NCBI GenBank assembly: GCA_942159475.1
Contig: OW804098.1
Location: 119,933,374 to 119,997,373, forward strand
Reading direction: 5' to 3'
Source: Sthenelais limicola
Taxonomy: Eukaryota > Annelida > Polychaeta > Phyllodocida > Sigalionidae
DNA: 64,000 nucleotides
Position numbers and translations under genes: made by a program. Positions 22,618 to 33,509 of this stretch are shown piece after piece; position 1 is the stretch's first letter; every line of letters starts with the position of its first letter. The notes beneath the pieces were generated by a model, which saw only the letters and a program-made list of their open reading frames with translations, was not told the origin of the DNA and ran no database searches.

Positions 22618-23151
22618 TCTAAAATCACTAAAAAATTGATAATTCGTCTTTCATCAATCGTCTCATATGACACAAATTTAATACAAATTTAAAATGAAGT
22701 TCAAAGTACAGTTCAACATAACCAAACGGATTGTTTGGATCAATGCAATACCAAATATACTCAGATATACCGAGTATTGTTTTTTTTTGTTTTTTTTTCA
22801 TCATTGTGTATACCTGCATTAGTTGGGTTTATCCAGTTTTTTTTCCATTAATTTCATCACAGTAGATAGGGCCACGTCTCCATCCACACGCAAACACAAT
22901 GGGGAAAGCGGCCAGTTATTCTGCATCTTTCCATTGAATATCAGAATCGGTCCATCAGACCAGTAGATCTTTGCTAATAGCCTATCTTTCATATCGCTCG
23001 TAAACTCTTCTTTTAAATAGTATCAAAATTAGCATCGTATGGCACATTCCATTCTTTACAATAGCTCGAGTATTGTTCAAGTTCACCCTAATTAAGCAGA
23101 AGTTACTAAATGTGTACCTATGCCGATTCTACATCTTCTCAAGACCTGACC
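22618..23151 (+). mobile_element. Family B element split by a processed pseudogene
   Basis: The left half (to CAGATATACCGAGTATTGTT, 22781) and the right half (from 23067, ending TTCTCAAGACCTGACCC) are the two parts of one B copy. The break is filled by a 285-bp insertion with an 11-bp target duplication. Confidence 0.75.
22782..23066 (-). pseudogene. 5'-truncated processed pseudogene (retrocopy) of an unidentified protein gene
   Basis: The insertion is flanked by the 11-bp direct repeat CGAGTATTGTT (22771-22781 and 23067-23077). On the - strand it ends in an A-rich tail (from about 22808 to 22782), as expected for LINE-mediated retroposition of a poly(A) RNA. Before the tail, one - frame encodes the C-terminal end of a protein with about 58 open codons from roughly 23016 to a TAA near 22832 (motifs EEFTSDMKDRLLAKIYWSDG and NNWPLSPLCLRVDGDV). 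Further upstream the same protein appears to continue in a shifted frame (EWNVPYDANFD), so it carries a frameshift. The parent gene was not recognised. Single-copy-like coding sequence, a tail and a target duplication together make retrocopy the best reading. The alternative is a SINE, which would not be expected to hold an open frame. Confidence 0.6.
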
Positions 23152-23754
23152 CTAAAAGTAAATTCTCAGCTATTACGACAAAACAACAATTCCATGTCAG
23201 TATTCATGTTTATAGAGCCATATCGTCCTGTAAAGTTTGTCAGGAACTTTTCATAATTTCTAGTAACTAAATATAACAAATCTACTAAAGGATATAATAT
23301 TTGCAAATATTACAAGTTGTGACATGAAAGCTGATAACTTTAACTTAAACATGTAAGGTTTTAAACAAGGGTCATCGTAGAAAAAAACTTCAAAATATCA
23401 TTTTTTTGCCACCTATGGCTATTTTTCTCTCTGACTTATCACTGATTTATCAAAATCTTACAAACTATATCCGAACTGAGCATACCATACAGCTTGGATC
23501 TATAGCAAGCACAATGGTGGGCAGGGAGAAGGGCAAACTAATTAATTTCTTTCTTCACTCGGTATTAAGAAAGTGATTTGAGGGTCTGAGTGAGGATTAA
23601 TTGATATTATCACCTTTCCTCATTGTGCCAGGCAGTCGCTCCTCTCTCTGTCATCTGTCTCTGTCCCACACTAATCCCAGTCACTCTGTCAGCCCACTCC
23701 GTTAGAGCTCTCAGTTAATAACTACTCAGTTGATAAATAGACACTTTTTATAGT
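23152..23754. other. No feature recognised
   Basis: Nothing recognised. Confidence 0.45.
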
Positions 23755-23978
23755 GGGTCAGATCGTCAGAAAATGTTTGATATTGACTTCTGCTGAATTA
23801 AGCTGCAATTTCGTCAATACTAAGTAAATTCAAATATATTCCGCATTGCATTGATTCTAGTCGATAGCAATCTGTTTGGTTAGGTTGAACTGTATTTTGA
23901 ACCTTATTTTCGTCCGAAATATCCGTTATTTGAGAGGATTGGTGAAGGCGAATTGCACATTTTCGGATGACCTGACCC
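23755..23978 (-). mobile_element. Family B element
   Basis: Ends GGGTCAGATCGTCAGAAAAT and CATTTTCGGATGACCTGACCC, with a small deletion in the left part. Confidence 0.8.
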
Positions 23979-23991
23979 ATATGTGAGTCAC

Positions 23992-24178
23992 ATCTTTAGA
24001 AAAATTACAAATCATATTCACTAATTCTCTCAAATAACCCACATTTAAGACAGAAATGAGCTTCAAAATGCAGTTTAATATAACGGAACTGATACTTTAA
24101 ATCAATGTGATACCAAATATACTCAGATATACCCGGTATTCTTCATTTTTAGCTTCTCAGAAAATTCGAGAAGCTTAG
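23992..24178 (+). mobile_element. Family B fragment
   Basis: Left and middle parts of B (ACATCTTTAGAAAAATTACA, then CTCAAATAACCCACATTTAA). The right end is replaced by other sequence. Confidence 0.6.
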
Positions 24179-24289
24179 TGAATTGCGTACCATTCTGTCA
24201 ATCATCTTCATCCATCATGAATGTGTGAGATGGTTGTGGGGTAACAATCAGTGTGAAATCATCTGTCTGATCAGTTTGCATGTTTGCAG

Positions 24290-24605
24290 TAGGCTTATCT
24301 ACTCCACCCATTTCCCACCTCCAAACCTCCACCCTGCCCCCTCTCTGGTTATTACATAATAAGACAAACAAGGTCTGCCCTTGCCTTCCAGCTCCCTCCC
24401 TCCCTCCCTCCCTCCCTTGCCTTTTACTCATTACCCCCATCTATTTTTCTCTCTCACTCTGAGTGCTGTTTTAGTGCACTATCTGTATCCCTCCTTCCCC
24501 CCCCCCCCCTCTCTCTCTCTGTACATCCCTCTCTCCCCTCTGTCTCTGTCCCTTCCTCCCTTTAGTTGGAGAGGGGGAGGAAAGGGGGGAGAAGGAAAAT
24601 TGATA
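24290..24605. repeat. Pyrimidine-rich low-complexity region
   Basis: CCTCCCT, CCCCCCC and CTCTCT runs on the + strand; the open frames here are compositional. Confidence 0.75.
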
Positions 24606-24785
24606 GATGTATAGGAGTGTTTTTATTCTTTTGTTGGAAAACCTATTATACATGATCAATCTTTGGAGGGATTTAGACTCTCTCTATCTCTTTCTGAAAT
24701 TCTCTCAGAGAAACAATGTCACTGGATGGGGTGAACTCTTCCTCACACTCCACCTGCCTGCATATACCTGTATATATATGGGACA

Positions 24786-24899
24786 ATCGACTTTACGAGG
24801 GGGTACCTCGACTTTACGAGGGGGTACCTCGACTTTACGAGGGTTGTACCTCAACTTTACGAGGGGGTACCTCGATTTTACGAGGGGGTACCTCGACCT
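24786..24899 (+). repeat. 21-bp tandem repeat, about five units
   Basis: Unit CGACTTTACGAGGGGGTACCT with small changes. It lies just outside the insertion site of the Ty3/Gypsy element. Confidence 0.85.
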
Positions 24900-24915
24900 C
24901 GGCGTAGGTGAAGGG

Positions 24916-25045
24916 TGTATGAATTATTGAACTACTCGTATCAAGATCTAGGTTCAAGTGACTCGGTGGTCTTTATTGGGTCAGAGGTTGACAACGCTAC
25001 ACCAGAGGGCAGCACCTCTCGACGGCTGGTTGTAGTATCCGGTCA
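24916..25045 (-). repeat. 3' LTR (130 bp)
   Basis: By eye, identical over all 130 bp to 29215-29344. Unusually short for a Ty3/Gypsy LTR. Confidence 0.95.
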
Positions 25046-25058
25046 TGCTCCCCCCATG
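25046..25058 (-). other. Polypurine tract
   Basis: On the - strand ATGGGGGGAGCA lies immediately before the 3' LTR, the expected place for the plus-strand primer of reverse transcription. Confidence 0.75.
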
Positions 25059-25159
25059 GTCCCTTACAGGAAAACATAAACATTGTTAGTTGAGAGTCAA
25101 CATCAATATGAAAACATCAATGTACGTATGATTATGAGTGGGAGAAGTGAATAGATTTT

Positions 25160-28100
25160 CTAGAGATTTAATCTGTCGACCGGCTTACAAACTCTGCCAG
25201 ACCTTCTAACCTCAGGTGGTTGTACCATTGGTATTACAGGATTATTTTCATGAGCTGTGTTGGGGCCAGTGTTATCCGGTGCCCTTACATTAGTTTTAGC
25301 TCCTTCAGGGATTTGTATGGTCCCCTTTACATTAGGTAGGTTTATCATATGTTCTATTTCCACCTGTTGTTCGAAATTTTCATCATACCTGGGTCTTAGT
25401 ATATCCCTTCTGTTGCGTCTGAAAACTCGACCCTGTTCAGTTAAGACATTGTATGACCTTGTGGCCGGTTCCTCTACCACGCATCCTTTGGTTCCCCAGT
25501 TTTTTTCCTCTGGTCCCCTTAGCCTTACTGTGTCTCCCACGTTAAGTTTTGTGAGATCTTTGGCGTGATTATCATAATAGTCAGTTTTTATTACCCTGCT
25601 GTCATCTTTGTCTACCCTTTTGAAATTTACCAGAGTCCCCCTTAGCTTTCTTCCCATTAGTGCTTCTGCTGGAGACGGTTTACCCTCCCGTGGGGCCTTT
25701 CTGAGAGCCAGTAAAGCTAGGTAAGGGTCTTCCCCATTTTCTTTAGCCCTGTTGAGTAAGTTCTTCACGATTCCCACCCCCTTCTCAGCTTTCCCATTGG
25801 ACTGGGGATATCTGGGGCTGGATGTTTTGTGTAAAAACCCGTATTTTTCTGCAAATTCAACAAAACTGGATGAGGCAAACTGAGGCCCATTATCTGTAAT
25901 CACAATTCGTGGAATACCATGCCTAGCGAAAATGCTCTTAACCTGCAATATTACACTTTCTGAGGTAGTTGAGTTTAACATGGCAATTTCAGGATAGTTT
26001 GAGGCGTAATCTATTACCAGGAGATATTCTTTCTGTTCCCAATGGAACAAGTCCATACCAACCATGTCCCACGGGCCTGCATTAACAAAATCATCATTCA
26101 CCTGATAGGTCTCTTTTTGTTGAGAGGGCCTATACTTAATGCATGTGCTACATGACTGTACTCTGCGATCAATGTCAGTGTTCATCCGAGGCCAGTACAT
26201 GACCTCACGTGCTAGCCTCTTTTGCTTCTCGGCTCCGAGATGCCCTTCGTGCAGTCTATCCAGCATTTCCTCGCGCATGGTCACCGGTACGACAATGCGA
26301 TTTCCTCTCAGCACAAGTCCATTTACTACTGACATTTCATCTTTCACACTGGCATAGGCCGGGCACTCTCCGTTTTTCCAGCCATTCATGACACAGTACA
26401 TGACCGCTTGAAGCATCTCATCCCTGGCTGTCTCCACTGCCAGTTTGTCCAGCTGTGTTGGTGAGGCAGGTATTGACTGGAATACGTGGTTGACTTGTGC
26501 TTCTATGTCGTCTTGCATTGTGGACGTTACTATTCCTGCACTGGCTTCATTGGTTCGAGATAGGGTATCCGCTATGTGCAAGTCTTTCCCTGGGGCCCAC
26601 TTCAACGTGAAACTGTACCTTTGTAATCGCAGCATCATAAGTTGTATTCTCGGGGTCATGTCTATCATTGATTTTTTTGAGAGTTGTATCAGTGGTTTGT
26701 GGTCCGTTTCAAGTGTTAGGTTCTTCAGGCCATATATGTATGAGTGGAAGCGTTCACATCCGAATACAATGCCCAAAGTCTCTTTTTCAATTTGAGCATA
26801 GTTTTTTTCAGTTTTTGTCATCGATCGGGCGGCGTAGGCCACTGGCTTCCATGCTTCGTTGTGCTGCTGTAATAAGACGGCCCCTAGGCCATCCTTACTG
26901 GCATCACTTGACACTTTTGAGGGCTTATTCTCATCATAATAAGCTAGGACAGGGTGCGTTGAGAGCGTGGCCTTAATTCCATCCCACTCATTTGAGTGTT
27001 CTGGTGACCAATTCCATGGGGTGTTTTTACATAACAACGCTCTCATATGCGCACACCTCGCCGCTAGATTGGGCACAAACCGTCCTACATAATTTACAAG
27101 ACCCAGAATCTTTTGCACATCCTCTTTTGACGTTGGCGTTTTCATGGCCTGGATTGCCTCTACCTTCTTTGGGTCGGGCTGTATACCAGCTCCTGTGAGT
27201 CGTTCTCCAATGAAGACTATTTCTGGTTTCTCTATTTCGCATTTGCTCCAATTCATGAGCAGGTTAAACTTCTTAATTCTTTCTTTTACTAGTTGGAGGC
27301 GACTGTTGTGCTGTTCCACATCTGTGGCCCATATGAGTACATCGTCCATGTAAACCTTCACTCCCTCCAGCCCTTCGAAAATCTGCTCCATGTACCTGTG
27401 GAAAATCTCAGGGGCAGAGCACAATCCGTAGGGCAAGCGGTCGTAAGCGTACCTGCCATAAGGAGTGTTGAATGTTGTCAGTGGTTTACTTTCCTCCGAT
27501 AACCTCACCTGCCAGAACGCTTGTGATGCGTCCAGCTTGGAGAAAACTTTGGCGTCCTTTATGTCAGCAAAGATCTCTTCTCTGGTGGGGAGTAGGTGGT
27601 GTTCCCGTAGTATGTCCTTATTCAAGTCCCTGGGGTCCAGGCATACCCTCAGCTGACCATTTGGTTTTTTTACACAGACCATTTCATTGACCCACTCTGT
27701 GGGCTGCTCCTGTTTGTGGATGACCCCTAGTCTGACCATTCTGTCAAGCTCCTCTTTTAACTTTGACTTTAATGCCATTGGAACTCTCCTAGCTGACTTA
27801 ATCGTGGGTGAGGCATTATCTGCTAGCTTGATATCATATACATAGGGAATGGCTGTCAGTGGTTCATTCACCTCTGGTAGCGTGCACTTCTCTATCGATA
27901 ACGGGGCCTCCAATTGCTTGATTGGGAGACTAGTGTTCGGTTGTTTGCTAACAATTTTCACCCTCCTCACGAGGTTCAACCGCTCACATGTATCTGCTCC
28001 GAGTAGACTCGGGCCTTCTTTAACCACAACAAAGTTTACAAATGAGTCCCTACCTTGGACGTTTACTTTTACTAGGCACGCTCCTGTTGTCTCAATGTCT

Positions 28101-29182
28101 TTGTCGTTATAGTCTGAGAGCAGTATGTTGGTGGGTCTGATTTTTGGCCTCGGATTAAGGGTCTTATAATCATTGTAGTTGAGTAAATCTGCTCCTGCTC
28201 CTGTGTCCAGTCCCACTGGAACTACTGAGCTGCCAATATCTAGTGGATGCGTCCACTTACAGTGTTGTGAAATCTTTACTCGACGTACTTGTTTCACTAC
28301 CCCAACAAATTGGTATTGATCCTGGGTCTCTCCTTCATCTGTATAGTAATCATCAGCAGCAACATAGCTCACTTTTTTGAAACACAGAGCATCAAAATGT
28401 CCCCTTAATCCACACTTTTTACACTTGTTTCTGAACGCTGGACAACATCTCTTACCGTGTCTCGTGCCACAGCGCCGACAGTCAAATTCTTCCGAGGTGG
28501 AGGCTTGCCGCTCCTGGGGCTTGACCTCATTCCTTTGTTTGGGCCTGCTTCCCACCGCTCCGATGGTGGCGGTCTCCGATGGGTGCAAAACCTTAATCTG
28601 TCTCTTGGTCATTTCCGCTGTTCGTGCTATTGTTATGGCTCTTTCCAGGGTTAGATCCGTGGCTTCCAGGAGTTTTGATGTCACTTTGGGATTTAATAGT
28701 CCAACCACTAACCTGTCCCTTATTAAAGAGTTCTTTTTTTCTCCAAGATCACACGTGGCCGCCTTTATACGTAGGTCTGTCACGTATGCCTCCACGGTCT
28801 CACCCTCACGTTGGTCCCGTTTGAAGAAGTGGTAGCGCTCATATGTAATGTTAGTTTTTGGATTACAATAAGCTTGAAACTTCCCCATCACTGTGTCGAA
28901 ATCATCTGGATCCTCAGCTGGGATCTCTATATCCTCTTCCTCTTCATCATCGGCTGGCTCTATTCGCCTTTCTGCCCATTCAATGGACTCATAGACCTCA
29001 AAGGCCTCCTCGCCTGCGACGGATAAGAAAATGGCTGTCTTTCGGTCTGGGTCTCCACCTGCTAGTCCTATTGCCTTGATATAACAGATTAGCTTCTTGT
29101 GGAATTTCCTCCAATGTTCCGCAAGGTTTCCCTCGCTCATCCTTAAGGGTTGTGGTGGCTTGATTCCGTCCATTTTGATCAT
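25160..29182 (-). CDS. Gag-Pol polyprotein of a Ty3/Gypsy retrotransposon
   Basis: A single open frame of about 1340 codons from ATG at 29182 (a second ATG is at 29173). Residue numbers are approximate. 1-230: Gag-like region with an acidic stretch near 80-95. 235-268: two zinc knuckles (CRRCGTRHGKRCC then CKKCGLRGHFDALC). 325: aspartic protease motif LDTGAGADLL. 440-660: reverse transcriptase, with LDASQAFWQV and catalytic VYMDDVL near 610. 755-880: RNase H (SDASKDGLGAVL, TDHKPLI). 975-1020: integrase HHCC zinc finger ending CSTC. 1044, 1097, 1133: integrase D, D and E with 35 residues between the last two. A basic C-terminal domain follows. All catalytic residues seen are intact. Gag and Pol are in one frame with no frameshift. 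The lineage resembles K02A2.6-like or Mag-type invertebrate elements, by recognition only. Confidence 0.97.
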   Translation of the reverse strand: MIKMDGIKPPQPLRMSEGNLAEHWRKFHKKLICYIKAIGLAGGDPDRKTAIFLSVAGEEAFEVYESIEWAERRIEPADDEEEEDIEIPAEDPDDFDTVMGKFQAYCNPKTNITYERYHFFKRDQREGETVEAYVTDLRIKAATCDLGEKKNSLIRDRLVVGLLNPKVTSKLLEATDLTLERAITIARTAEMTKRQIKVLHPSETATIGAVGSRPKQRNEVKPQERQASTSEEFDCRRCGTRHGKRCCPAFRNKCKKCGLRGHFDALCFKKVSYVAADDYYTDEGETQDQYQFVGVVKQVRRVKISQHCKWTHPLDIGSSVVPVGLDTGAGADLLNYNDYKTLNPRPKIRPTNILLSDYNDKDIETTGACLVKVNVQGRDSFVNFVVVKEGPSLLGADTCERLNLVRRVKIVSKQPNTSLPIKQLEAPLSIEKCTLPEVNEPLTAIPYVYDIKLADNASPTIKSARRVPMALKSKLKEELDRMVRLGVIHKQEQPTEWVNEMVCVKKPNGQLRVCLDPRDLNKDILREHHLLPTREEIFADIKDAKVFSKLDASQAFWQVRLSEESKPLTTFNTPYGRYAYDRLPYGLCSAPEIFHRYMEQIFEGLEGVKVYMDDVLIWATDVEQHNSRLQLVKERIKKFNLLMNWSKCEIEKPEIVFIGERLTGAGIQPDPKKVEAIQAMKTPTSKEDVQKILGLVNYVGRFVPNLAARCAHMRALLCKNTPWNWSPEHSNEWDGIKATLSTHPVLAYYDENKPSKVSSDASKDGLGAVLLQQHNEAWKPVAYAARSMTKTEKNYAQIEKETLGIVFGCERFHSYIYGLKNLTLETDHKPLIQLSKKSMIDMTPRIQLMMLRLQRYSFTLKWAPGKDLHIADTLSRTNEASAGIVTSTMQDDIEAQVNHVFQSIPASPTQLDKLAVETARDEMLQAVMYCVMNGWKNGECPAYASVKDEMSVVNGLVLRGNRIVVPVTMREEMLDRLHEGHLGAEKQKRLAREVMYWPRMNTDIDRRVQSCSTCIKYRPSQQKETYQVNDDFVNAGPWDMVGMDLFHWEQKEYLLVIDYASNYPEIAMLNSTTSESVILQVKSIFARHGIPRIVITDNGPQFASSSFVEFAEKYGFLHKTSSPRYPQSNGKAEKGVGIVKNLLNRAKENGEDPYLALLALRKAPREGKPSPAEALMGRKLRGTLVNFKRVDKDDSRVIKTDYYDNHAKDLTKLNVGDTVRLRGPEEKNWGTKGCVVEEPATRSYNVLTEQGRVFRRNRRDILRPRYDENFEQQVEIEHMINLPNVKGTIQIPEGAKTNVRAPDNTGPNTAHENNPVIPMVQPPEVRRSGRVCKPVDRLNL

Positions 29183-29197
29183 AATCCGCCACAATCA

Positions 29198-29214
29198 CCA
29201 CTTTTCTGGCACCA
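29198..29214 (-). other. Primer binding site
   Basis: Directly after the 5' LTR on the - strand reads TGGTGCCAGAAAAGTGG; TGG pairs with a tRNA CCA end. The primer tRNA was not identified. Confidence 0.65.
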
Positions 29215-29344
29215 TGTATGAATTATTGAACTACTCGTATCAAGATCTAGGTTCAAGTGACTCGGTGGTCTTTATTGGGTCAGAGGTTGACAACGCTACA
29301 CCAGAGGGCAGCACCTCTCGACGGCTGGTTGTAGTATCCGGTCA
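29215..29344 (-). repeat. 5' LTR (130 bp)
   Basis: By eye, identical to the 3' LTR; flanked outside by the AAGGG duplication. Confidence 0.95.
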
Positions 29345-29349
29345 AAGGG

Positions 29350-29585
29350 TTCTTTCTTTTATCTCAGCAGGCTTATGTAAACAAACTGTATGCTACATAT
29401 GGATAAATTATATAGGTCTGTACACACTTTTATCGATGTACCGAATAACTTGCTTCAACTTAGGTTTGTAGTTATTTCAGAACAAAAATTAAATCTATGT
29501 TAGAAATAATGAAACATTTTGTAACCTTAATATCAGGCTATTCTGAGAATATTTATACTTGATGTATAAAAATGTTTATTATACG
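29350..29585. other. No feature recognised
   Basis: Nothing recognised. Confidence 0.4.
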
Positions 29586-30190
29586 CGCATACTATATGAG
29601 AGGTGCTATAAGTGGGGTGCTATAAAAATATTCATATAGGACGCGTCCTATAAAAATGTAGTTGTGCTAAAAATAGCTCTGACGTTACCTCAGCACTTCC
29701 GCTGTCTCCGCGGAGATCCCCGCGGAGATCCCCGCGATCGGTATTCCACCCGTGATTCTGGTACTATAATTATAAAGATACATAATAAAAACCCCACCAT
29801 CAAATAGAGAATTAAATTCTGTATCAAATGATATAAGCTTTATTATTGTAGCTCAAGAAATGGCTGCGATATGAACGTTTTAGTTCAACAATGTCAGTAA
29901 GTAAATACTGGCCTGACCTGATGTAAACACAGGCCTGTGGCAGCGGTGATCTCAGCAAAGCAGCGGGGCTCTCTGAGAGTTCTTTAATACTTTTTCAGTG
30001 ATATCTGATGATATATGATCAAATTTTATGCACATATAATAAATATAGAATGGAACTCGCCAGCAATAATAAAAAATTTATAGGACTTGATTCGTCCACA
30101 TAAGCACTCTGCCTACGGCATCGTGCTTATGTGGACGAATCTCGTCCTATAAATTTTCGATTATTGCCGGCTCGTCCCATTCTCTCTATT
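29586..30190 (+). mobile_element. Foldback element, long copy
   Basis: The right part (about 30046-30183) is a strong palindrome: AATGGAACTCGCCAGCAATA pairs with the segment ending CTCGTCCCATT, and CCACATAAGCACTCTGCC pairs across a small loop. The left part matches 784-1075 in reverse (TGAGAGGTGCTATAAGTGGG, TTTTATGCACATATAATAAA). It contains a GC-rich repeat, CGCGGAGATCC. No coding capacity. Confidence 0.7.
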
Positions 30191-30385
30191 TATTAGACCT
30201 GAATAAAATATTTGCAAAATCAAAATCAATAGTATGTTGTCTTGTTTCATCAACAGGTTAACCATTGTACATGGTTAAGGGATTGTGTATTTACACATTT
30301 ACACATATAAGCACTTTTAATTAAATATTCTGCATTTTCAGTTGAACAAAAACTAAATTTCTGTAACTATGACTTGACATTGTGC

Positions 30386-30583
30386 ACAAATGGTTGATAC
30401 TGAGAAGTCGTTTCCTTTGGAAACGCAGAATATATATACATTAAGTGAAACTGATTCTAAAGTTAAATAGAAAAATAGTTGATTAAATCGCGCACAAATA
30501 ATTGATACTGAGAAGGAAACGCAGAATATACATTAAGTTAAACTGATTATAAAGTTAAATAGAAAAATAGTTGATTAAATCAT
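30386..30583 (+). repeat. Tandem duplication of about 100 bp
   Basis: TTGATACTGAGAAG...AACGCAGAATATA...ATAGTTGATTAAATC occurs twice in a row; the second copy lacks a GTCGTTTCCTTT segment. Confidence 0.75.
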
Positions 30584-30604
30584 TGATTAACTTAATAAAC
30601 TTAT

Positions 30605-31080
30605 AACTTGTTCAGCCTAATTTAGCAGCATTTTCTAAATATGTGATATGTTTCAGGAAAATTAGTCATAAGTTGCAAAATTCATATTTTTCAAAGTGTT
30701 TTTTTCACAAGATCTCATTATTAGAATGTTTTAATTTTTGGCCGGTTGATTACTTATAGCTATATCAATTGATGTATCACATTTCAGGACAATCTATGTA
30801 ATATATCTTTCGTTTTGAAGGTCCTCATATGGACTACATTTAGTTACCTCACTGTTTATTGACCCCAGAAATATTGGAAACTTTTTCAAAAACGAAATTA
30901 TCAAACTTAAAATCTAGAAATATTTATTATTTTATTAGACTGTTTACTATCATTGGAATCGGCTTGATCTCATCTTTTCAAATATGGTGATATCTCAAAA
31001 TCCATTTTTTGCGACTTATGACTCATTTTCCTGAAACACATCTCATATGTAGAGCTGCCAATTGTACATTTTCCGACCCA
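30605..31080 (+). mobile_element. Family B fragment split by a family A insertion
   Basis: B sequence (TTCAGCCTAATTTAGCAGCA, to 30642) resumes at 31045 (ATATGTAGAGCTGCCAATTG). The left end of B is absent. Confidence 0.75.
30643..31044 (-). mobile_element. Family A element nested in family B
   Basis: Ends GTGATATGTTTCAGGAAAAT and CCTGAAACACATCTC, flanked by ATAT (30639-30642 and 31045-31048). Removing the element and one ATAT restores the B sequence, which proves a 4-bp duplication. Confidence 0.88.
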
Positions 31081-31585
31081 TTTTCATGTGATGTTTAGAC
31101 ACACTGAGTTTACTATTAACTCATTAATCATTAAATAACATCTTATTTCATACTGTTGTAAACTGTACTTATTATTAATTGTTATCATTATCTCTCAAGT
31201 TATAATTGTTATCGTTGAAACAAAGCCAAAGCAAATCAAGGTTCCAGGCACTCTTTGGAAGACCTGGTCGCCAGGGAAACCAATTTCTGTAACCCGACAT
31301 CGAGCCACTAGTCCAGTAAAAATAAGGTTTGACCTAGGAAAAATTGCAATAAAAGGTTTCTCAGCGGTTTTGGGTAGTATGAGTGCCCCTTATTAACATA
31401 CTAAAAGTCTAGAAAAATCTAGGTAGGGGAACATGCCCAAAATCACAAAAAACAAAATGGCTGCCACTAAAACTTTGAAATGCCATAACTCAGTGTAAAA
31501 TCAACATATATTCAAGTGTAAATACATTTTCTTAATGTTCCCAGGCATGGGGAATGCAATGAAATGAGAATGAAATCAATATAAT

Positions 31586-33490
31586 CAATATTAAGCAAGT
31601 TAGTGTACTGATATATGAAAGAAATGACAAGAAAACAGTCCTGCAAAACCATCCTGTGAAGTGAAAAATCTAAGTCTCATTTAGTCAGATTGTACTTGAC
31701 CAAGGCTATTAGCCAACATCTTTCCACTAAACAAACCATCATAAGTACCATTGTGATACCTGAGATAAGGAACCTACCACAAGAAAAATCAATTGGTCAT
31801 CTATATAATGTATATGTGACTTGAAACGTTATACTGATAGTTTGGTGCCTCACCAGTTTACACATTCACCATCATGGCCACAATAGTGCATTCCATGATA
31901 ATTCTTCAGGAGCATTTTAAACTGCTGCAGTTGCTCTTGCAGCTGCAGCAAATGAATGCAATAGTTGGTCAGGGGCATTAGGTATGTCCGTAAACTTCCA
32001 TCCCCAATCCTCTCAATGGAAATGAACTCCCTTCCAAGTTTTGATTTGGTTGGCTGTGGTAGTTATTAGCAGCAGATGAATGGACATGCATGATGAGGAC
32101 AGAGACCTAGTTTTGCTACTATTGACAATTTACAAAAGTAGAATATCGCATTCCCACCTTTCTCTATATATCCATTTGGGGTGGATTATCAAAGAACACC
32201 TCAGCTTGTCTTAGGAACATAGGCATGCTGGCAAACCTCTGCATGCAGAAGGAGATACAGATATGCTTATATTGCAAATAACAGTTGAATCTCCTAGACC
32301 AGAAGAATTTAATGTTATATCACCTTCTATTGCATGGACAGGAGCAGTGTTCTGCACTTGTGATATCTTAGATGTGTCTTCACATTTTTTATGCTCCAAA
32401 CTCTGTTGTGCTCTTTTCATGGAAAGATGTTATTAACACGTGTATTTTCACCAATGGGAATGGTGCCACATGCCCTAGCAAATTCAACAACCATTTGCAA
32501 TATAAGCATATCTACATCTGCTTTTGCAGACAATGTATAGTGATATCATTTGCCCTCTGATGTTGAAAGATTTCAACTAATATTCTCTTTTTCCTGTCCA
32601 TATGCATAGCTGCTGTACTGCAGCATCCTTGTAGCCCCTCTGGTTGACTATAGTGCTTGCTATTTGTTAAAAAGACATCTGTTATTATTGTTGTTATTTT
32701 CAAATCTAAAGGTTTACTGAGGTGTTGAAACCAAAGTTACAGCTCAATTGAAATTGATTGACCTTCAAATCTAGTTGTTTCCCTTCTGAGGGTTTTTGCA
32801 GTATCCTCTTGAAACACAGGCTGGAACATTGTTCCTTTCTATTGACTCAAGAATATGGTTCCTATCATTTTATCTTCCTATTATATTATCTTTAACATTG
32901 ACTTTTACACCAGTAGCCAACATTCTCAGGGTATAGTTGTTGCTGTTGCATTCTTGTTCATGAAGATGTGGAGAAAGGATATTGGAGTGAGTGTGTGATT
33001 GGTGCTTTACACCATAACAAAAGCCAGGTTCATATCCATGCATTCTGGAGTGTGAAATATTCTTACTTAATTTACCTGAATTGAAGTGAACAACAGTAGT
33101 TGAGGAAGTGCAATAGTTGATTTCAGCACAAGCAGATATATATCAAGAGACACATGTTACTTACAAGTTCAGTTGAAAAGCAAGGCATGATGAATAATGT
33201 GCAACTATAACTACCCTCTTATAAATCATCATACACATATTTATTCCAGATTCATGATCACTTGCAGCTTCCATTCTGTTTCCAGTTTCCAATCATTACA
33301 TCATATTCCCACCACATCTTTGTATTTAGGGAACAACATTGGTAGCAATATAAAGTCATCTTCAGAATACATTTTTTCTTCTAGTACTTCTACTGTGTGG
33401 AATATGAATGTATAGTGCTAACTAAAAGGGGCTTAACGAAACTAATGCCTTCAATCAAATGGTTGTAGAATTTATATACTATACATATGA
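31586..33490. other. Interior of the long-inverted-repeat element, no gene recognised
   Basis: Short - strand frames at 32211-32420 and 32512-32703 do not resemble a family I know. Stops separate them, so any protein here is decayed. Confidence 0.4.
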
Positions 33491-33509
33491 ATATAAGAGA
33501 TCATTGTAA

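Larger units (their letters stand above)
24916..29344 (-). mobile_element. Complete Ty3/Gypsy LTR retrotransposon, 4429 bp
   Basis: Two identical 130-bp LTRs (24916-25045 and 29215-29344) with TG...CA ends enclose one Gag-Pol frame on the - strand. The target duplication AAGGG is perfect (24911-24915 and 29345-29349). A primer binding site follows the 5' LTR, and a purine tract precedes the 3' LTR. Domain order protease, reverse transcriptase, RNase H, integrase is diagnostic of Ty3/Gypsy. There is no envelope-like frame. Identical LTRs, a perfect duplication and an unbroken frame indicate a recent insertion that may still be active. Confidence 0.96.

Noticed and set aside
25257..28835. Many + strand open frames opposite the Gag-Pol gene
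   Set aside because: Shadows of the - strand polyprotein; none resembles a known protein.
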